Source: Chryseobacterium sp. FH2
GTDB taxonomy: Bacteria; Bacteroidota; Bacteroidia; Flavobacteriales; Weeksellaceae
DNA length: 64,000 nt
NCBI RefSeq assembly: GCF_001045455.1
Contig: NZ_LFNE01000005.1
Span: 248,001-312,000 of the forward strand
Direction: 5' to 3'
The position numbers and the translations under genes are program-made. Below, one piece after another: positions 55,762 through 64,000 of this stretch. How positions within the stretch are numbered: the first letter of the stretch is position 1; each line of letters starts with the position of its first letter. A model generated the notes under the pieces. It saw nothing but the letters and a program-made list of their open reading frames with translations, did no database searches and had not been told where the DNA came from.

Positions 55762-56321
55762 TATTAATATACAGAATCATATTAAAAATACGTTCCCTGT
55801 ATGAAGATATGGTGAAACAAGCGGCTACGAAAGTTGCTATTCATCAAGGCATGAAAGTCGGCGATAATCTGTATGTTCAGGGCATTCCCAACTTCGGTTC
55901 AGAATGTTTCCTTATTGAAATGGGAGATAATGTTACCATTGCAGAAGGTGTTTCGTTCATTAATCATGGCGGAGACGGAAGAGTAACCAAAAGAATTGAA
56001 AAATATAAAGACGGAAGAACCTTCGGAAGAATAAAAATAGGCAACAATACTTTCATCGGAAAAGGCTCTATTCTTTTGCCCGGAGTTTCTATTGGAGATA
56101 ATTGTATTGTTGGTTCTCTAAGTGTTGTCAGCAGTTCGATTCCTGATAATTCCGTTTATGCAGGAGCTCCTGCCAAATTTATCTGTACAATTGAACAATA
56201 TGGTGAGAAATTATTAGTCAATAACACAGTTTACCCTCTAGAGCTAGAAGCAGATCGCTCCGCTTTAGAAAAATACCTCATCAAAAATCTCCCTCATATA
56301 TATAAACCTGTAAAAAAATAA
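55758..56321 (+). CDS. Left-handed beta-helix acyltransferase
   Basis: The 187-residue protein has hexapeptide repeats (IEMGDNVTI, IKIGNNTFIGKGS, VSIGDNCIVG) and FINHGGDG, whose His fits the catalytic position of maltose/galactoside acetyltransferase relatives. The AGAPAKFI segment is typical of their C-termini. It probably O-acetylates a sugar. It lies between two GT4 genes with no gap to the second. Confidence 0.87.
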   Translation: MILIYRIILKIRSLYEDMVKQAATKVAIHQGMKVGDNLYVQGIPNFGSECFLIEMGDNVTIAEGVSFINHGGDGRVTKRIEKYKDGRTFGRIKIGNNTFIGKGSILLPGVSIGDNCIVGSLSVVSSSIPDNSVYAGAPAKFICTIEQYGEKLLVNNTVYPLELEADRSALEKYLIKNLPHIYKPVKK

Positions 56322-57473
56322 ATGTTAAAAAAAAAGAAAATCCTCATTCGTATAGGTTCTCTACGTCATGGCGGAGCAGAAAAAGTGTTGGTTACGTTTC
56401 TTAAAAATATTTCTCCCGATAAATATGAAGTTGATTTATTAATTAATCTTTATTCAGGCATTTACATTGAAGAAGTTCCTTCCTGGGTCAATGTTTTTTA
56501 TTTACTGAAAGGTGAAATGATTACTACAAACAAACCGCAAGAGATTCCCGTAAAAGCATATAGAGTTCTATATCAAAAGATATTTTTATGGTTTCCTTCA
56601 TTACTTTATAAATTCGTTTTAAAGAATAAAAAGTACGACGTAGAATTAGCTGCGATTCATGGAATGTACAGGGAAATTCTGTCAAGCCCACAGAAAGATT
56701 CTAAAAAGATTATTTGGGTTCAGAATGATATTTTTAATTTAAAAGAATATACTCCTGAAATTATAAGGGAGTTTTTCAAGTTTGATAAAATACTGGTGAT
56801 TTCCAATAAACTTGAGGAAGAAATACATAAGTTAGCCAAAACAGAAAAGGAAAAACAATCTGTTATAAAAATCTTCAATCCCATTGACAAAAAAGATACA
56901 TTGAAAAAAGCTAATGTTGCTATTGACGACTACCCTTTCAACAATGAAATCCCTACTTTCGTAAGCGTAGGGACTGTTTATCCTCAAAAAGGCTATGACA
57001 GACTCCTAGATGTTCATAAAAGACTGTTGGATGAAGGCTTAAAACATCAGCTTATTATTATCGGTGACGGTTATGATTTGGCGAATATCCAAGCTCAACT
57101 TGATAAATTAAAATTACAGAACACAGCAAAGATGCTTGGTTTCAGGAGTAATCCTTATCCCTATTTAAAGAAAGCGGATTTCTACATTATGTCTTCAAGA
57201 CACGAAGGTTTCCCGACGATTATTGCGGAAGCTCTTATCTTAAACAAACCTATTTCTGCAACAGATATTTCCGGAATTAAAGATCTCCTTCAAAACGGAA
57301 AGTTAGGAATTATCACACCCAATTCTGAAGACGGCATTTATGATGGAATGAAAAGATTTCTTACCGATAAGACTCTCGCAGAAAATTATCAAAAGGAAAT
57401 AGAAAATACAGACCTGCCTTTTGTTTTAGAAAAGTCTGTAAAGCATCTTCAGGAAATAATTGACGCTCTATAA
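56322..57473 (+). CDS. Glycosyltransferase family 4
   Basis: The 383-residue GT-B enzyme is a paralogue of the 54,607 gene: RHGGAEKVLVTFLKNI, SVGTVYPQKGYDRLLDVH, IIGDGYDLANI and MSSRHEGFPTIIAEALI. Its ATG follows the stop of the acyltransferase directly. Donor and acceptor are unknown. Confidence 0.92.
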   Translation: MLKKKKILIRIGSLRHGGAEKVLVTFLKNISPDKYEVDLLINLYSGIYIEEVPSWVNVFYLLKGEMITTNKPQEIPVKAYRVLYQKIFLWFPSLLYKFVLKNKKYDVELAAIHGMYREILSSPQKDSKKIIWVQNDIFNLKEYTPEIIREFFKFDKILVISNKLEEEIHKLAKTEKEKQSVIKIFNPIDKKDTLKKANVAIDDYPFNNEIPTFVSVGTVYPQKGYDRLLDVHKRLLDEGLKHQLIIIGDGYDLANIQAQLDKLKLQNTAKMLGFRSNPYPYLKKADFYIMSSRHEGFPTIIAEALILNKPISATDISGIKDLLQNGKLGIITPNSEDGIYDGMKRFLTDKTLAENYQKEIENTDLPFVLEKSVKHLQEIIDAL

Positions 57474-57485
57474 ATAATCAAAATC

Positions 57486-58040
57486 ATGTCAGACTACTCT
57501 ATTATACAAAAAGATTTTTACCGGGAAAGTGGAAAATGGCTTTCAACATTTCAAATTTGGGCGAAATTTATTAATCCCAACCTTCATTTCGTATATATTT
57601 TGAGGAAGGCTCAGAAATATAGAAAAACCCCCGTTTTAGGAATTTTTTGGAAATTCATTTTAAGACATTACCAAATAAAATATGGCTATCAGATTTATCC
57701 CGAAACAGAAATTGGAGAAGGATTTTATTTAGGACACTGGGGGAGCTTGGTCATTAATCCTAAAGCAAAAATCGGTAAAAACTGCAACATTGCACAAGGT
57801 GTCACTATCGGGCAACAAAACCGAGGCAGGAATCAAGGCTTCCCTACCATTGAAGATGAAGTCTGGATAGGGACGAATGCTGTTATCGTTGGCGGAATCA
57901 CCATTGGAACCAACTCATTAATTGCACCAAATTCTTATGTAAATTTTGATGTCCCTGCCAATTCCGTCGTTTTTGGCAACCCAGCAACCATTTCACCAAA
58001 TACCTCCGCAACAGAAGGTTATATCAACAATAAAGTATAA
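57486..58040 (+). CDS. Serine acetyltransferase-like polysaccharide acyltransferase
   Basis: The 184-residue protein has a CysE-like left-handed beta-helix (residues 70-170) with GHWGSLVINPKAKIG, IAQGVTIGQQNRG, DEVWIGTNAVIVGG and a FGNPA turn. The N-terminal part (FILRHYQIKYG) resembles capsule- and colanic-acid-type acetyltransferases more than true cysteine-pathway CysE. It closes the polysaccharide locus and is followed by a terminator. Confidence 0.85.
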   Translation: MSDYSIIQKDFYRESGKWLSTFQIWAKFINPNLHFVYILRKAQKYRKTPVLGIFWKFILRHYQIKYGYQIYPETEIGEGFYLGHWGSLVINPKAKIGKNCNIAQGVTIGQQNRGRNQGFPTIEDEVWIGTNAVIVGGITIGTNSLIAPNSYVNFDVPANSVVFGNPATISPNTSATEGYINNKV

Positions 58041-58091
58041 AATTGGCATATATAAATTTATAAATATACTATTCTATTTTCATTAAAATTC

Positions 58092-58120
58092 AATCTCTCT
58101 ATTGTAGGAGATTTTTTTTT
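58092..58120 (+). terminator. Terminator at the end of the polysaccharide locus
   Basis: AATCTC (58092-58097) pairs with GAGATT (58108-58113), extended by a T-G pair, and is followed by a run of T's to 58120. It sits about 50 bases after the last gene of the locus. Confidence 0.7.
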
Positions 58121-58333
58121 GATTCAAATTTGTAACGGAACACACTTTAAGATTATAAAAAATATTTAATTCATAATTTTAAAGAAATTTCAATTAAAAA
58201 AACACACAAAGAATATTTTAAAAACACAATCCCTACCCTATGAAAAAAAATAATTCCGAAATTTCACAGTAATTTCTCTTTTATACTTATTACGGAGTAT
58301 AATTTTATACACACATTTTCAAAAATATCAACA

Positions 58334-58353
58334 AAATCACTAACTAGTGATTT
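58334..58353. promoter_or_regulatory. Perfect 20-bp palindrome upstream of the large T9SS protein
   Basis: AAATCACTA-AC-TAGTGATTT has two perfect nine-base arms around a two-base centre, 53 bases before the start codon at 58,406. The short centre argues against an RNA hairpin role and for a binding site of a dimeric regulator. The regulator is unknown. Confidence 0.5.
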
Positions 58354-58405
58354 GTATAAATGTATTTATCTGCAAAAAAAAAAACACAACCTAATAATTT
58401 AATTT

Positions 58406-61400
58406 ATGAAAAATCCCATGAAAAAAAAATCTGCTTTCAGGATTTTGACTGCAGTCTTTTGTATTGCATCAGTTCATGCTTTTTCTAAAGAATTTCCCGC
58501 CTCGGGACATTATGAAAAAGCAGCCAGTTTGAGTCTAAGAAATCTTGTAACACCTTACAACTACGATTTAGACCCGCTTATTATCCTTTCACAAAACGTG
58601 AATGAGAAAGGTTTAGTTGTAATGAGCGGACAGCTTACTAAACCATTCACCAGCAGCAACATCTTAATCTCCATTAAGTACCAGAATGCACAAGGAGAAT
58701 GGATTACTGGCTGGTGCAAAACATTATATTCTTATAACCAGTATAATGAAATTCTGAAAGCAACTTTTGAATTGCCTGCATCTGTTAATCCTACTTACAA
58801 TATAAAGGTAGAATTAAGCTCAGATTCATCATCTGCGAGTTTCACCAGCGTAAGTTGGGATAAAACCGTAAGCCACTACAAATTAAATGATTATGCTTCA
58901 GCAAATTGCGATTTGGATGAAAACGAATATACTATTCTTTTAACTCCAAAAAAAAACGGAACACTTGTTACTGATACTAATGGAAAAGTAACAGGTATTA
59001 AAGACAGAGTAACTTCCTCGTATTCATGGAACAAATTGAGTAATGTTTTAATGAATAATAAGAAAGATAATGTTTTATTTTCACCCACATCTCCCGCTAC
59101 ACTATTCGATGACAACGGAATTAAATCTGTAAAAATAGTAAACCAAGGAGCTATAACCGATACTCTTGCTTCTACTCCTGAATTTATCTATGATGAAATG
59201 GCGGGTCACCCTATCCCATATCTGTATAGTTATGACGATCCGGTTTATATGTTTGCCGGAAAATTTTCTGTAAACGGATTCTTCATTAAATTCAGTCAAT
59301 GGCCCGGAGAACCGAATGGACCGGGATATTTCAATTTTAAAAATCCAAATATTTTAGAAAGCAGATATTTTAATTTATACAATACTACTAATAAAAAATT
59401 ATCTGATTTTATTACAGATCAAGAGCCTGTGGTTATTGTTTCAAGTATTGCAACAGGTTTAAGGGTTTATAAAAATAATGGTTCATATATTGATTTGACT
59501 CCAGACAGTACAAGTAACTATGGTCCTCCATACTTCGGTTATACCAATAATGTGGCAAGAAGAGGACCCGGTTCTGAAAATCTGATTATTTCCAACACAT
59601 CAGAAATGACTCTTTACGGAATGGGGGCACTTAGAAATGACGTTACAACATCATATCAGACAAAAAGATCTTTACAGGATATTGAAAAAGAAATTTCAAA
59701 ATTCATTAAATACACCGGCGTTTTCGGAAGTTCAGCAGCATACGATGATAATTCTGCATGTTCCACAGGCTGTTTTACAATTAATGCAGGAGCAATTCCT
59801 GACAACAATGCACAGGATTGGTCAAAAGCACCAAACAGTTATATCTTCGTTCCGAATCAGGATAATGATGGGCTCTATATTCCCGTAAAGAAAGCTTATA
59901 AAATGTGGAATTCAGATCCAAGAATGGGGGGAAGTCCGATCCCGTCCGGTACGATAACAGCTGATGTATATTGGGAAGATAATCACGGATTGATTAAATC
60001 CGGAGAAAATTACAGCCTTGAAATCATCGGTTCCGGAGAAAATGCTAAAATCAAAGTTCCAATTAATAAATCAAAAGAAGGGAATGCTGTTATTGCTTAC
60101 AAAGTAAACGGAGAAGTATTTTGGTCTTGGCATGTTTGGGTAACTGATGACCCTACAAATGGCTCTACTTACAAAAGTTTTGATGGCTTAAAGAGACAGA
60201 AGAGCGACGGTACGGTAGAAGCTATCCCTAATTCTGATTGGGGCTGGATGGATAGAAATTTAGGCGCTGTCGGGAGTGCTTTAACGGGAGATGACTGGAT
60301 TAGAAATGGAGGGCTTCTCTATCAATGGGGAAGAAAAGACCCTATCCCTCCTTTGATGACAAAAGGTAATGACTCATATGAGGCTTCAGGTTCTGTAGGT
60401 AGGATAAGACACAAACAAGCTAAAAACTGGCAGAATAATGCGAAAAAAATAGATGATTTAATTAAAACCGTCACTTTATCAAATGCTACAGTTTCAAATA
60501 ATATCCGTTTATCTGTAAAAAATCCTTTAAGCTTAATTTATGTAAATAAAGATGACAATTCCGGCCAGGCTTATTATAACAATAATCTTAACCTCCAGGT
60601 AAACTGGTTCGGCAACTCTGCAACTTTACCAACCAGCAGATTAACGGAATTAAATCTATGGTCGGATAACTCAAAAGGTGTGATTACTGCCGGAGACTAC
60701 AATAATGATAACAGCGCAAATCCTTATAGAGACAAATCAGCATTTGATCCATGCCCAAATGGGTGGAGAATACCATCTGTTTTGGTTTCAAACTTAGGAA
60801 ACGGCAATTATATTGATGATTTAAGAGTTGATTTCAGTCCTTTTGGTATTAAAAGTAATATCCATAAAGATGTTTTTGAAGCGAATAAATATCATATCAT
60901 TAAACCAAATGACAACAACACTCCTGGTTATATGACGGGTATTAAAATATATCGTAATCTGGGTATGGATTTCAGCAATGCAGGCGGTAACAATATGGGG
61001 ATTTTCCCCGGAACTGGTATATTGGCAAGAGGATATCATGAGGGTCAATATACAGACCAGCATGAAACCTATTTATGGACTGCTACAATGGCAAAATGGT
61101 TTGATGCGACCCCGGCAGTATCAGCAAGGAATTTCCGTTTAATTCCAGACGGAGATCAGCCAGATATTCCGGATACCTCATTATCAACAATAAAGGGAAG
61201 ATACCAATATTATCCTTTAGGAGGCTCTGCAACTTCGGGCACTAATGGGTGCAGATGTATTAAAGATCCTTTGTATAAAGTCAATCAATACGATTTCCCA
61301 ACAGAATTCTTTAATGATAATACTCAATATGTAGAAGGGATAAATAACCCGAATACTTATACAATGGTCAAAAATACTGCAGAATCAATCATTCAAATTC

Positions 61401-63130
61401 CTATCAGTAAGGCATTTTCGGCGCAAAGTCAGTTGCTGAACAATCCTGATATTTTGAACCCATTAAATTACAACAATCTGAAAGTTAATGTATTATGGTC
61501 TACAAATACAGCATTAATTAATAATATTTCCGTATCGAATCCTACTCCTAATTCATTAAATGCAATTTCTAATTCAAATATCAATGTTAAAATTGCACCC
61601 AATCAAGCAGGAAATGCGGTTGTTACGCTACACAACGGAAGCATTACAAACCCAATTTACTGGAGTTGGCATATCTGGGTAACAAATACACCTATTGGTT
61701 CTAGTACTTATACAACAGATCAGCCAATGGCAGAAGCTCCAAATTATATAAATTACACAAACAGCAGCCAGGTTTTGACCACAGAATTTATGGATCGAAA
61801 TATAGGAGCCACCGATTCATTTCCTACAATTCCCGGAGACAATCTAAACCCTGAGACAGTTCTCGCCGGATCATCGAGTCAAATAATAAACTCCGGGGGC
61901 CTTCATTATCAATGGGGAAGAAAAGATCCTATTCCGACGTACAGGCCTGCTTATGTAAGTGATTACAAAGACACGAACGGTGTAACACATTATTATAAGA
62001 CAAATGCTGTAAAATATTATTTAGGAACAGTCAATGCGGCAGGAAGTGTAGCCTACACTCCATTAACAGAAGCTGCTTATAACACAAGCTACATCAAAGC
62101 TTACAATACTTATAGCAATGCTTCAAACGCAAACGTACTTTCTACCGACAAACCAGCAGAGAAAGTGGCAAAAATCCTTTCTTATTCAGTTAAGAATCCT
62201 CTTGCATTTATGGTTCCAAGCATCTTTGCTCCGGTTGATCCTTCTAATTCCAATTACAATAATGGATCTGACTGGTTAGCAACAGAGCCAAACCTTGCTG
62301 CTGACAGATGGGGAAGAGGTGGAAAAAAATCCCCGTTTGACCCGTGTCCGGAAGGCTGGAGAATTCCAGATTTTACAAGTTCAGAACCGGCAGCAGGATA
62401 CGGAGTCTCTCCCTGGTATAAAAAAGGTGTGGCGACAGGTTTAGCAGCCCGCACAATCAATGATTACCTAGGAACAAGAGTAAGGGTGGCAAAAAGTGTA
62501 AATACAGGATTTACATTTGATTATAACGCTTACTCAATTGGGAACTACCCTATTTTCACGGGAATCAGAGGAAGCAGAAGCGTAACGGCCAATACAACTC
62601 CTGACTTTAATGCAATTGATGCTGTCTATTCCGGCATTTGGTCTGCCAGTTTAGCTTCTAATTACAGAGGAAGGCCAATTAATCTCTTGTTCCAAAACAA
62701 CAATTCTGACCAGACTAAAATATATTCCTTTGCATATCATGACAATAACGACCCTTATTTCGGCGAAAGCTGCAGATGTGTGAAAGTGAAATATGACAAT
62801 GAAGGAAATGAGCAGGGCCCTATCCCAAGATTACAGGTAACAACTACTTCAACAGCAAAAGCTACCAACACTTTAGCCAAAGCGGTAATTGAAGAAAAAG
62901 TAACTCAAAACAAACTTGAGTTCTTCCCGAATCCAGTGAAGAGTACACTGTATATCAAAGGAAATGACAGAGGTAAGGATTACTATTATCAGATTTACAA
63001 TATGTCTGGCCAAATGATAAAATCAGGGAAATTTGAAAATGAGCAAACTGACTTATCATCACTCACGACTGGTACCTATTTAGTAAGAATCAATAATTCT
63101 GAAACTATAGTTAAAATTATTAAAGAATAA
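58406..63130 (+). CDS. Large secreted T9SS protein with two FISUMP-like repeat units
   Basis: The 1574-residue protein has a signal peptide (about 1-27; a start at the second Met, 58,418, is also possible). An N-terminal region (about 30-470) resembles no family I know. Two homologous units follow (about 480-951 and 983-1457), each with WSWHxWVT, a MDRNxGA motif, QWGRKDPIP, FDPCPxGWRIP and a CRC motif near the end; these match the Fibrobacter/Bacteroidota major paralogous domain family. The last 68 residues (FFPNPV...GTYLVRI) are a type A sorting domain for type IX secretion. It is probably attached to or released from the cell surface. Its function is unknown; adhesion or glycan binding is only a guess. 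Confidence 0.88.
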   Translation: MKNPMKKKSAFRILTAVFCIASVHAFSKEFPASGHYEKAASLSLRNLVTPYNYDLDPLIILSQNVNEKGLVVMSGQLTKPFTSSNILISIKYQNAQGEWITGWCKTLYSYNQYNEILKATFELPASVNPTYNIKVELSSDSSSASFTSVSWDKTVSHYKLNDYASANCDLDENEYTILLTPKKNGTLVTDTNGKVTGIKDRVTSSYSWNKLSNVLMNNKKDNVLFSPTSPATLFDDNGIKSVKIVNQGAITDTLASTPEFIYDEMAGHPIPYLYSYDDPVYMFAGKFSVNGFFIKFSQWPGEPNGPGYFNFKNPNILESRYFNLYNTTNKKLSDFITDQEPVVIVSSIATGLRVYKNNGSYIDLTPDSTSNYGPPYFGYTNNVARRGPGSENLIISNTSEMTLYGMGALRNDVTTSYQTKRSLQDIEKEISKFIKYTGVFGSSAAYDDNSACSTGCFTINAGAIPDNNAQDWSKAPNSYIFVPNQDNDGLYIPVKKAYKMWNSDPRMGGSPIPSGTITADVYWEDNHGLIKSGENYSLEIIGSGENAKIKVPINKSKEGNAVIAYKVNGEVFWSWHVWVTDDPTNGSTYKSFDGLKRQKSDGTVEAIPNSDWGWMDRNLGAVGSALTGDDWIRNGGLLYQWGRKDPIPPLMTKGNDSYEASGSVGRIRHKQAKNWQNNAKKIDDLIKTVTLSNATVSNNIRLSVKNPLSLIYVNKDDNSGQAYYNNNLNLQVNWFGNSATLPTSRLTELNLWSDNSKGVITAGDYNNDNSANPYRDKSAFDPCPNGWRIPSVLVSNLGNGNYIDDLRVDFSPFGIKSNIHKDVFEANKYHIIKPNDNNTPGYMTGIKIYRNLGMDFSNAGGNNMGIFPGTGILARGYHEGQYTDQHETYLWTATMAKWFDATPAVSARNFRLIPDGDQPDIPDTSLSTIKGRYQYYPLGGSATSGTNGCRCIKDPLYKVNQYDFPTEFFNDNTQYVEGINNPNTYTMVKNTAESIIQIPISKAFSAQSQLLNNPDILNPLNYNNLKVNVLWSTNTALINNISVSNPTPNSLNAISNSNINVKIAPNQAGNAVVTLHNGSITNPIYWSWHIWVTNTPIGSSTYTTDQPMAEAPNYINYTNSSQVLTTEFMDRNIGATDSFPTIPGDNLNPETVLAGSSSQIINSGGLHYQWGRKDPIPTYRPAYVSDYKDTNGVTHYYKTNAVKYYLGTVNAAGSVAYTPLTEAAYNTSYIKAYNTYSNASNANVLSTDKPAEKVAKILSYSVKNPLAFMVPSIFAPVDPSNSNYNNGSDWLATEPNLAADRWGRGGKKSPFDPCPEGWRIPDFTSSEPAAGYGVSPWYKKGVATGLAARTINDYLGTRVRVAKSVNTGFTFDYNAYSIGNYPIFTGIRGSRSVTANTTPDFNAIDAVYSGIWSASLASNYRGRPINLLFQNNNSDQTKIYSFAYHDNNDPYFGESCRCVKVKYDNEGNEQGPIPRLQVTTTSTAKATNTLAKAVIEEKVTQNKLEFFPNPVKSTLYIKGNDRGKDYYYQIYNMSGQMIKSGKFENEQTDLSSLTTGTYLVRINNSETIVKIIKE
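60080..62800 (+). repeat. Internal duplication of FISUMP-like units
   Basis: Landmarks of unit 1 are at about 60,125 (WSWHVWVT), 60,245 (MDRNLGA), 60,322 (QWGRKDPIP), 60,745 (FDPCPNGWRIP) and 61,250 (CRC). The corresponding landmarks of unit 2 are at 61,661, 61,790, 61,911, 62,338 and 62,770. The DNA has diverged, so this is an old duplication. Confidence 0.75.
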
Positions 63131-63152
63131 TAATAGACTGTGTGAAATTTTG

Positions 63153-63185
63153 AACGGCCTCTCTAATCGGGAGGTCGTTTTTATT
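63153..63185 (+). terminator. Terminator after the large T9SS protein
   Basis: An 11-position stem (63153-63163 with 63169-63179, two G-T pairs) with a five-base loop is followed by a T-rich run to 63185. It lies 22 bases after the stop codon. Confidence 0.85.
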
Positions 63186-63367
63186 TTAAGATTTAAGAAT
63201 ATTTTAATTTTGAAATATTGTTTTATTCCAAAGAGTTTGTAATTTTATCTTGAGTTTTCAATTGTTTAAAAGATAATACATCAGTTTAAAAAGTAATAAT
63301 AAAACCCTTGTTGCAAATTTTCATATGATTTTAAGCATATTTCAATATTAAATTTTGTTAAAAGTGA
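63186..63367. other. AT-rich spacer before the carbonic anhydrase promoter
   Basis: I see no gene or structured element here. Long A and T runs make up most of it. Confidence 0.4.
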
Positions 63368-63396
63368 TTGCTTTTTCAACAAAAATTATATTTTTG
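63368..63396 (+). promoter_or_regulatory. Promoter of the carbonic anhydrase gene
   Basis: TTG (63368-63370), an 18-base spacer and TATTTTTG (63389-63396) match both elements of the Bacteroidota promoter. The predicted leader is about 70 bases. Confidence 0.6.
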
Positions 63397-63475
63397 TACA
63401 ATTATTGATTTAGTCTATTGAATTTGAAAATAATTTAAACGAAATAAATAACATAAACCTTTTAAATTTAAAATT

Positions 63476-64000
63476 ATGTCACAATCGTATGAAGTTATTT
63501 TCGAAAACAACAGAAAATGGGTAGAGTCTAAAGTTGCAAATAACCCAACATTCTTTCAGGAGCTGGCTAAAACACAAAATCCGGAATTCTTGTATATCGG
63601 ATGCTCAGATAGCAGAGTAGCAGCTGAAGAATTAATGGGTACACAGCCAGGCGAAGTTTTTGTAACAAGAAATATCGCAAATGTGGTAAATACTTTGGAT
63701 ATGAGCTCAACAGCTGTTATTCAGTATGCTGTAGAGCATTTAAAAGTAAATCACATTATTGTTTGTGGACACTACAACTGCGGTGGTGTAAAGGCAGCGA
63801 TGACAGCTCAGGATTTAGGATTATTAAATCCATGGTTGAGAAATATTCGTGATGTCTACAGGCTGCACCAGGCCGAATTAGATTCTATCGAAGATGAAGG
63901 GAAACGTTATGACAGGCTAGTAGAACTAAACGTTCAGGAGCAGTGCATTAACGTGATCAAAATGGCCTGTGTTCAGGAAAGATACATCTTAGAAGAGTAT
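63476..64000 (+). CDS. Beta-class carbonic anhydrase (partial, runs off the window)
   Basis: The first 175 residues of a beta-carbonic anhydrase, which interconverts CO2 and bicarbonate in the cytoplasm. Zinc ligands are visible: Cys in YIGCSDSR (with the Asp-Arg dyad), and His and Cys in CGHYNCGG. The reading frame is open to the window end, so the C-terminus is missing. The ATG at 63476 starts MSQSYEVIFENNRKW, as in related proteins. It has its own promoter and is unconnected to the polysaccharide locus. Confidence 0.96.
   Translation, partial: MSQSYEVIFENNRKWVESKVANNPTFFQELAKTQNPEFLYIGCSDSRVAAEELMGTQPGEVFVTRNIANVVNTLDMSSTAVIQYAVEHLKVNHIIVCGHYNCGGVKAAMTAQDLGLLNPWLRNIRDVYRLHQAELDSIEDEGKRYDRLVELNVQEQCINVIKMACVQERYILEEY

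Larger units (their letters stand above)
58041..58405. other. 365-base intergenic region with terminator and palindrome
   Basis: Apart from the terminator near 58,092-58,120 and the palindrome at 58,334-58,353, the region is AT-rich and shows no open gene. I could not find a clear TAnnTTTG element for the large secreted protein gene; TTG at 58352-58354 might serve as a -33 element. Confidence 0.5.

Noticed and set aside
58891..59299. Minus-strand open frames within the giant secreted protein
   Set aside because: They are short, opposite a long continuous gene and have no family features.
1..64000. CRISPR arrays, insertion sequences, transposases, tRNA and rRNA genes
   Set aside because: I looked for direct repeats with spacers, transposase motifs and terminal inverted repeats, and for tRNA-like cloverleaf signals; none was convincing. 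Small RNAs cannot be excluded without a covariance search.

Overview
The window looks like chromosomal DNA of a flavobacterium in the Chryseobacterium/Weeksellaceae group. The genus-level call is inference; phylum Bacteroidota is well supported. The sequence is AT-rich. It carries SusC/SusD, a Bacteroidota-type putative porin, a GYDIA-type GHMP kinase, the bacillithiol enzyme BshC and a secreted protein with a type IX secretion (T9SS) C-terminal sorting domain. Several promoters fit the Bacteroidota consensus TTG-N(18-20)-TAnnTTTG.

Positions 1-20,540 hold housekeeping genes. On the plus strand are a membrane-anchored AraC-type regulator and aroQ. On the minus strand are pckA, the GHMP kinase with fabD, a LysM/periplasmic-binding-like lipoprotein-class or secreted protein, bshC, a putative porin, an orphan SusC/SusD pair, and the rimP-nusA-infB operon. 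Strong intrinsic terminators follow aroQ/pckA, susD and infB. A hairpin plus T-run in the rimP leader looks like an attenuator.

Positions 20,759-58,040 form one long surface-polysaccharide locus. It starts with ugd, rfbB and rfbA, then an ABC-type polysaccharide exporter (Wzm/Wzt-like). Two dTDP-amino-sugar branches follow: a 3-amino branch (two FdtA/QdtA-like ketoisomerases, an acetyltransferase, an FdtB-like aminotransferase) and a 4-amino branch (WecD-like acetyltransferase, WecE-like aminotransferase). Also present are at least nine glycosyltransferases, a WbsX-like protein, two GT-C-like membrane proteins with a DPM1/GtrB-like partner, a methyltransferase, an AsnB-like amidotransferase and several left-handed beta-helix acyltransferases. 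No Wzx/Wzy pair was recognised, which fits ABC-dependent export.

Inside this locus, on the opposite strand (46,166-53,557), lies the most interesting block: MBOAT, SGNH-like protein, FkbH-like HAD-IIIC enzyme, acyl carrier protein, VOC-fold enzyme, second MBOAT and second SGNH-like protein, tightly packed and partly translationally coupled. It resembles the Dlt (D-alanylation) layout, with FkbH in place of the ligase DltA. I read it as a possible carrier-protein-dependent O-acylation system that adds a glycerate- or lactate-like group to the polysaccharide. This is inference.

The right end (58,041-64,000) holds a 1574-residue secreted protein with two copies of a Fibrobacter/Bacteroidota 'major paralogous domain'-like unit and a T9SS sorting domain. 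A perfect 20-bp palindrome sits just upstream. The window ends within a beta-carbonic anhydrase gene.
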